Assembly: GCA_900313545.1 (NCBI GenBank)
Contig: OMRS01000083.1
Coordinates: 1 to 6,621 of the forward strand
DNA length: 6,621 bases
Origin: an uncultured Eubacteriales bacterium
Lineage (GTDB): Bacteria; Bacillota_A; Clostridia; Christensenellales; Aristaeellaceae
Direction: 5' to 3'
Positions 1 to 4,511 of the stretch are shown here, piece by piece (position 1 is the stretch's first letter; the number at the start of each line of letters is the position of its first letter). The position numbers and the translations under genes were made by a program. The notes under the pieces were generated by a model, which was not told where the DNA came from, did no database searches, and saw only the letters and a list, made by a program, of their open reading frames with translations.

Positions 1-201
1 GAAAGGCACATCTATTCATTTTATGGTATACAATATAGTCACAACATTTATGGAAACAATTATTAGCGTGCCCCCTTCAACCATCCTTTCATCCGATTAT
101 TTTGTGAAATAAAATAACGTCAAAATATTTATGGATAGAAAGATGTGATCATACCATCCCATACCCACAAATATGAACCTGGCTGGTCGTCCGGAAGGTG
201 G

Positions 202-441
202 GGAACATCCCCTCATTTCGTGACACACCATAAAACTAAAACAATTATGATGGAGAGGACGATGCACTCACAGACACACTGACTATCCCTCCGGAAGGAG
301 AAACAAGGAGCATCCGCTCATTTCGTGATATAGAATAAATGTAAAACAATGATGGTCGTAAGCCATCATACCATCCTGGAAGATGGGGAAGGTGCTTATT
401 TCGTGACATATAATAGTGCTATAACAATTATTGAATCATGA
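202..441 (+). pseudogene. Possible remnant of a repeat-protein reading frame (three in-phase repeats with stops)
   Basis: Read on the plus strand in one frame, three consecutive repeat units give related peptides: GTSPHFVTHHKTKTIM (from 202), GASAHFVI-stop-NKCKTMM (from 307) and GAYFVTYNSAITII (from 391). The copy at 567 gives GTSIHVVTYNNAKTIM in another frame. These three units are 105 and 78 bases apart, both multiples of three, and one indel between copies is exactly three bases. Stops interrupt the frame at 280 (TGA), 331 (TAG) and 439 (TGA), and the frame changes before and after. The complementary strand gives an equally repetitive peptide (HNCFS....CHEM.GCS), so peptide similarity alone does not prove coding. 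The entry is a hypothesis: a dead repeat-protein gene is possible, and a non-coding repeat is about as likely. Confidence 0.25.
349..369. repeat. Short inverted repeat inside repeat unit 4
   Basis: ATGATGG (349-355) and CCATCAT (363-369) are perfect 7-base complements separated by a 7-base loop. Related but weaker pairings sit at the same place in other units, for example GATGTG with CACCATC at 440-456 (one bulge) and GATG with CATC at 142-159. This hints at a small structured element following each core, although only this copy is perfect. Confidence 0.4.
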
Positions 442-640
442 TGTGCTTACACCATCCCGAAGAAGAGTGACAATTCATTTCCGCGGGTATGGACTTCGTC
501 CCTTACCATACCTCACTTTATATCCCGGTCCACACCAACCTGGATGATCGTTCTGAAGGAAAAAAAGGAACATCTATTCATGTTGTGACATACAATAACG
601 CTAAAACAATTATGACGGAGGGCGATGTACCCACAATTTC

Positions 641-772
641 AGACTCAAATAATTTGCAATCTGACACACAGGGAAGGCAGAGACAGGAAAACCCTGCGCA
701 TGCCTGTTGCCATGCTGACCCCTGATCATCCGGAAATCCGGTTCATGGAGGAGGCGTGGATCTGCCGCCTTC
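641..772. other. Gene-free spacer downstream of addA
   Basis: This stretch between the repeat array and the addA stop codon holds no credible reading frame. It can form a two-part hairpin, with AGGCA (675-679) pairing to TGCCT (701-705) and an inner CAGG (684-687) pairing to CCTG (693-696) across a loop of AAAAC. A small palindromic CCGGATTTCCGG occurs around 730-741 on the minus strand. Neither is followed by a run of T on the minus strand, so neither qualifies as a clear intrinsic terminator for addA. Confidence 0.4.
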
Positions 773-788
773 TCACAGCCGGCAGATC
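759..788. repeat. Inverted repeat spanning the addA stop codon
   Basis: GATCTGCCG (759-767) and CGGCAGATC (780-788) are perfect 9-base complements with a 12-base loop, and the addA stop codon lies in the loop. In the addA transcript this would form a GC-rich hairpin at the very end of the gene. No U-run follows, so it is not a standard intrinsic terminator. It could block 3' exonucleases or help a factor-dependent terminator, or it may be chance. Confidence 0.45.
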
Positions 789-3700
789 TGCCCGGAGCGC
801 ACCAGATAGAGTACCTTCTCCCTGACCTTTCTTCCGGTGATCTCCCTCAGGGCACGCTCATACATCTCCAGCTGCGGCCGGTAAGTGTCCACGATCTTTT
901 CCGGATCCTCCGGAGAATCCGTCTTGTAGTCCACCAGGACCCACTCCCCGTCTTCCATAAAGCAGCAGTCAATGACGCCCTGGACAAGGACGGATTCCGT
1001 CCGTTCCGGCCGTCGGAGGAAAAACTGCCATTCCCTTCGAACCTCCGGACTTTTCATCATCCGCACGCCCAGGGGAGAAGCCATCAGGTCTGTAAACATG
1101 GACAGGCGCAATGCCCGTGATTCCGCCGGCCGGAGGATGTTCTTTTCCTTCATCCGCTCCAGCTGGGCCGCAATCTCACCCTCCAGATCCCTGCTTTCCC
1201 TCAGACTGGATAAAGAAAGCAGGCTCACAGCCCTGTGGAAGGCCGATCCGATTTCCACATTGGTCGGTTCGTTCTCCGTCATGTATCTGGGATAGCGGAT
1301 GATTTCACCCTTCCAGCGCATGCGCTGCACCCTCAGGTCACGGACAATGGAAGAGACGCTGACCTTGCGTTCACGCACCTGCTGTGCCTCATCCCACATC
1401 ATCTCGCGGGCCAGCTCCACATCAAACGGGATCTCCTCCAGCCGTTCCCGCAGCTTTCTGAGGCGTTCCTCCTTCTGGTCAGGCGTCTTCATCTTCTTTT
1501 CCCTGGGCTGAATCTCCACGATCCAGTCGGACTGCCCCACCCGAATCTCACGGGGCTCTTCCTCCTGCAGGTCCCACCCTGCCTCACAGAGCACCGGACA
1601 AACCATGTCCAGCTCCGTGCACAGATTCATCAGGGCCGAGCCGCTGCATCCCTTTTTCCATTTTTTATCATCACGTTTCTTGTATCTTGACGATCCCACC
1701 AGAATCAGGGCATTTCGCGCCCGGGTCATGGCCACATAGAGGATGCGCATCTCCTCCGCCACGGCTTCCTTCCGCTTTTTGACAAGTATTGCCCGCTGCA
1801 GAAGAGAAACCCTGCAGCTGGACAGTTCCCGGTCCACCACCGGGATGGCGATCCCCAGATCCGCATCACACAGCACCTCGTCGGTCTTGTCCGTTTTGAA
1901 CCGGTTTCCCATGCCGGTGATGATCACCACCGGGAATTCCAGCCCCTTGCTCTTGTGAATGGACATGATCCGAACCGCATTGCTTCGTCCGCCGATCTCC
2001 CGCGTGGACAGAGGACCCGTCCCGCCCGCCTTCTCAATACGGTGCAGATACTGCAGGAAGGCATGCAGGGAGGTTCCCTGATTTGTTGAAAATTCCTTGG
2101 CCATGGTCACCAGCTGGCGCAGCATCGCCGTACGGCCCCGTCCGCCGGGCAGGGCACCGACCCGTGAATACATCAGCGTGTCCTGGCAAATCTTCTCCAT
2201 CAGCTGGTATACCGGGTGGAACTGCGCATACTCCCTCCACTGCCCGATCTGTTCCCCGATGCTTCTCAGCCTGAGGGCCAGGTCATTCTCCTTCTGCTGG
2301 TACACCTCAAACGCCTGCGCAAAGGGAATCCGCAGTTCCCTGGTGGCCAGGCGAATCTGTGCCAGGTCCTCACCGCTGCATCCCCCTGCGGGGCCGTTGA
2401 GCAGCGCAAGAAGGGCCAGGTCGTCCGCCTGGTTGTCAATGACCTGCAAAATGGCAATCATCTGACGGATTTCATAGGCATCCAGGAAGGCGCTGCCCGT
2501 CTCACACTCCGCACGGATCCCCTTTTCCCGCAGCATCTCCGCCATCCGGGCGGCAACACGGTTGACGCTTCTCTGCAGGATGACAAAATCCCGTTCCTCC
2601 AGAGGGCGCATGCAGCCCGCCTTTGCATCATAGATCTCCCGGCCCATCATCTCCTGAATTTTTTTTGCTGCAAAGGCCGCCTCCCATTCGGCGCAGTCAA
2701 GCTCCCTCTCTTCGCTCTCCTCTCCCTCTGCGGATTCCTCTCCTCCGCCTTCTTCCGGTCCGTCCCCGCTTTTGCCCCTGATCACATGCATCAGGGTGGG
2801 AATTCCGCTGTCCGTCCCCTCAAGTCCGCAGTAGAGCCGCTCCTGACTGTCATATTCCAGCTCCGCAAGCCAGGTGTGCATGATCTTTTCAAAGACCGCA
2901 TTGACGCTCTCCAGAACATTTTTTTCCGACCTGAAATTCATCTGCAGGTTCACCCTGCGGGCATCCTCCCTTTTCTCCATCCCGTACTCGATGGCCTTCT
3001 GCCGAAAAAGCAGCGGGTCCGCCTGCCGGAAGCGATAGATGCTCTGCTTGATGTCGCCCACATGAAACAGGGCATCCGTCCTGCCCAGGTTGGCAAAACG
3101 GTTCACAATCTCCTCCTGAATCATGCTGGAGTCCTGGTATTCATCGATGAACACCCACCGGAACTCCCTGGCCAGGGCACGCTGGACCTCCGCGTGCCTA
3201 AGAGCCTTCAGCGCCATATGCTCCAGATCCTCATAGTCCAGGATTCCCCGGTGCGCTTTTTCCCGGCTGTACAGCGTCTCCCACAGATTCACCAGGTCCA
3301 TCAGCCCCTCCAGGGGCTTTTCCGTCATCTGAAGATCCGCCGCCGCGTCCTCCGCAGAGGCAGAGAGCCAGCTTTGGCCGATCTTGTACAGCTCGTCCCT
3401 GACCGTTTCCCGTTCCTGCTTGATCCTTTCCGCCAGCTCCCTGTCGTACTCGTCCTTTTTCTTTGGACGCCCCAGCCCTTTCAGCGAGACTTTTTTTGAG
3501 GAATAGGAGAGTGTGTCAAAATAGGCCTTCATCGCCCCATAGCCCTGCCCGGCGGCCTCAAGCGCCTCCTCCAGGAGCTTTACATCGCTGCTCATGGCTT
3601 CAAGATAGTGAAGCGGTCCTCCCGCAGTCTGGCACATCTGCACCCGTTTTCTCGCATCCTGAAGCAGCACGCCGATGCAAAGCGCCGCTTCCTCGGCCAG

Positions 3701-4324
3701 ATACCGTCCCGCCACCTCTTCCACGGTCTTCATCCCGTTTTGGGCCCTTTCCAGGGACAGGTTCATGGTCCGGCCCGGATCCGGGCGGGTCATGAGAAAT
3801 TCCCGGATTTCCCTGGCATGCTTCAGAATCTCTGACTGAGTAAAGACGCTGTCCGCCGCCAGGATGCTTTTTCCCTGACTTTCAAGGCCGTCAAACAGGG
3901 CTTCCTCCAGGGTCTGGGTTTTGAGGACCCTGCTTTCCTGTTCGTCCGCCACGCGTGCGGAAGGGTCAGCACCGGTAAGCTGGAAATACCGGCGGGCAAT
4001 TTTTCCGCAGAAGCTGTGCAGGGTGCAGATATTTGCGGCAGGCAGGGCATAGATTTCCCGCAGAAGCCGTTTTCGTGATGCGGTGTCCCGGGTTTGCGCC
4101 AGCATCTCCCGCAGCGTCCTGCCAATCCTTTCCCTCATCTCTGAGGCCGCTGCCCGGGTAAAAGTCACCACCAGCATGGATTCCACGGATTCCCCGTCAC
4201 GGACCATTCCGGCAATCCTCTGCGCCAGCACAGCGGTTTTCCCGGAGCCTGCCGCGGCGCAGACGATCATGGAATGTCCCCGGTCATCGATGGCAAGCTG
4301 CTGCTGCTGTGTCCACTTTGGCAT
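773..4324 (-). CDS. addA: ATP-dependent helicase/nuclease subunit A (AddA), complete
   Basis: AddA is the motor and one of the two nucleases of the AddAB complex. The complex unwinds and degrades broken DNA ends in the cytoplasm until it meets a Chi-type site, then yields a 3' strand for RecA. The 1183 residues fit the family's usual length of about 1200. UvrD/Rep-type superfamily 1A helicase motifs appear in order: Q-motif WTQQQQLAI (4-12), Walker A AAAGSGKT (23-30), VTFTRAAA (53-60), TLHSFC (101-106), Walker B VFIDEYQDSS (391-400), VGDIKQSIYRFRQADP (422-437), NFRS (463-466), SIHKSKGLEFP (788-798) and LYVAMTRAR (862-870). The C-terminal RecB-family nuclease has GSAFH (His1030), GVID (Asp1119), VDYKTD (Asp1132, Lys1134) and QLEMY (1151-1155), all intact. 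An acidic Gly/Glu-rich insert (about 519-543) looks like a flexible loop. The ATG start is supported by AGGGGGGA seven bases upstream. No addB is adjacent. Identification is secure. Confidence 0.97.
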   Translation of the reverse strand: MPKWTQQQQLAIDDRGHSMIVCAAAGSGKTAVLAQRIAGMVRDGESVESMLVVTFTRAAASEMRERIGRTLREMLAQTRDTASRKRLLREIYALPAANICTLHSFCGKIARRYFQLTGADPSARVADEQESRVLKTQTLEEALFDGLESQGKSILAADSVFTQSEILKHAREIREFLMTRPDPGRTMNLSLERAQNGMKTVEEVAGRYLAEEAALCIGVLLQDARKRVQMCQTAGGPLHYLEAMSSDVKLLEEALEAAGQGYGAMKAYFDTLSYSSKKVSLKGLGRPKKKDEYDRELAERIKQERETVRDELYKIGQSWLSASAEDAAADLQMTEKPLEGLMDLVNLWETLYSREKAHRGILDYEDLEHMALKALRHAEVQRALAREFRWVFIDEYQDSSMIQEEIVNRFANLGRTDALFHVGDIKQSIYRFRQADPLLFRQKAIEYGMEKREDARRVNLQMNFRSEKNVLESVNAVFEKIMHTWLAELEYDSQERLYCGLEGTDSGIPTLMHVIRGKSGDGPEEGGGEESAEGEESEERELDCAEWEAAFAAKKIQEMMGREIYDAKAGCMRPLEERDFVILQRSVNRVAARMAEMLREKGIRAECETGSAFLDAYEIRQMIAILQVIDNQADDLALLALLNGPAGGCSGEDLAQIRLATRELRIPFAQAFEVYQQKENDLALRLRSIGEQIGQWREYAQFHPVYQLMEKICQDTLMYSRVGALPGGRGRTAMLRQLVTMAKEFSTNQGTSLHAFLQYLHRIEKAGGTGPLSTREIGGRSNAVRIMSIHKSKGLEFPVVIITGMGNRFKTDKTDEVLCDADLGIAIPVVDRELSSCRVSLLQRAILVKKRKEAVAEEMRILYVAMTRARNALILVGSSRYKKRDDKKWKKGCSGSALMNLCTELDMVCPVLCEAGWDLQEEEPREIRVGQSDWIVEIQPREKKMKTPDQKEERLRKLRERLEEIPFDVELAREMMWDEAQQVRERKVSVSSIVRDLRVQRMRWKGEIIRYPRYMTENEPTNVEIGSAFHRAVSLLSLSSLRESRDLEGEIAAQLERMKEKNILRPAESRALRLSMFTDLMASPLGVRMMKSPEVRREWQFFLRRPERTESVLVQGVIDCCFMEDGEWVLVDYKTDSPEDPEKIVDTYRPQLEMYERALREITGRKVREKVLYLVRSGQICRL

Positions 4325-4331
4325 ATCCCGT

Positions 4332-4339
4332 TCCCCCCT
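4332..4339 (-). promoter_or_regulatory. Ribosome binding site of addA
   Basis: On the minus strand AGGGGGGA ends seven bases before the ATG at 4324. The purine run and the spacing suit 16S rRNA pairing and fix this ATG as the start. The Q-motif begins only four residues into the resulting protein, as is normal for AddA. Confidence 0.8.
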
Positions 4340-4351
4340 GAATCCTGTATC

Positions 4352-4376
4352 CGGGAAAGCCGGCAGGCCCTTCCCG
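4352..4376 (-). other. Hairpin in the addA 5' untranslated leader
   Basis: On the minus strand CGGGAAGGGCC and GGCTTTCCCG pair around a TGCC loop, with one bulged base. It lies between the predicted transcription start (about 4384) and the ribosome binding site, leaving that site unpaired. No T-run follows, so it is not an attenuator-type terminator. It may stabilise the 5' end of the message, or be incidental. Confidence 0.4.
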
Positions 4377-4390
4377 CAAGTTCTGTCTCC

Positions 4391-4418
4391 ATTATACCAA
4401 ATTCAGTCTTTCTGCCAA
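4391..4418 (-). promoter_or_regulatory. Sigma-A type promoter of addA
   Basis: On the minus strand there is a perfect -10 box TATAAT (4391-4396) and a -35 box TTGGCA (4413-4418, one mismatch from TTGACA), with 16 bases between them. Transcription should start near 4384, giving a leader of about 60 bases before the addA ATG. The promoter lies just downstream of the terminator of the preceding isomerase gene, so addA appears to be transcribed on its own. Confidence 0.8.
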
Positions 4419-4444
4419 TTCCGTACTCCTGTTTTCCGCCGGGC

Positions 4445-4485
4445 AAAAAAGGCACCCGCCTCCCGGAAAATCCGGAAGACGGGTG
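4445..4485 (-). terminator. Intrinsic terminator of the prolyl-isomerase gene
   Basis: In the minus-strand transcript CACCCGUCUUCCGGA pairs with UCCGGGAGGCGGGUG across a UUU loop. This is a 15-pair stem with 13 Watson-Crick and two G-U pairs. Two bases later comes a run of six U (4445-4450). The G-U pairs form only in this orientation; the plus strand would have A-C mismatches. The stem begins 26 bases after the isomerase stop codon. Confidence 0.92.
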
Positions 4486-4511
4486 TTCTGTATGGCGCTT
4501 TCAGATCCGGA

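Larger units (their letters stand above)
1..640. repeat. Array of at least six diverged copies of a ~50-base core repeat, gene-free AT-rich region
   Basis: Six copies of a related core can be aligned by eye at about 5-53, 90-134, 202-253, 307-355, 391-433 and 567-618. The shared pattern is GGAACATC, then a variable triplet, TCATTTCGTGACATA, AATA, four variable bases and TAAAACAATTATGATGG. Copies 202-253 and 567-618 match at 42 of 52 positions with no gap; copy 307-355 differs from 202-253 at 8 positions plus one 3-base deletion. The links between cores also recur: CCATCC at the end of a unit, followed by GGAAGG or GGAAGATGGGGAA. A stretch around 459-545 has no clear core and may be a badly decayed copy. 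Core-to-core spacing runs 81, 116, 105, 78 and 182 bases, too irregular for a CRISPR or satellite. No uninterrupted reading frame covers it on either strand. I do not recognise the family. It could be a non-coding interspersed repeat or the remains of a repeat-protein gene. Confidence 0.75.

Noticed and set aside
398..414. TATAAT at 409-414 as a promoter in the repeat array
   Set aside because: There is no matching -35 box at a workable distance, the box is not kept in the other copies, and no gene lies downstream.
1..640. CRISPR array
   Set aside because: The repeats are diverged, about 45-52 bases long, and irregularly spaced (78 to 182 bases). The intervening sequences are themselves partly related, and no cas gene is present.
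1..640. Replication origin or iteron cluster
   Set aside because: No recognisable DnaA boxes (TTATCCACA-like clusters) and no initiator gene are visible. The repeat units are too long and divergent for iterons.
489..725. Plus-strand 78-codon frame in the gene-free region
   Set aside because: It has no convincing ribosome binding site, its middle is one repeat copy translated, and its end is unremarkable sequence. It shows no recognisable domain.
2216..3499. Long plus-strand open frame (427 codons) inside addA
   Set aside because: It is the antisense shadow of addA, which carries intact helicase motifs over the same bases. Long antisense frames are common opposite GC-rich genes.
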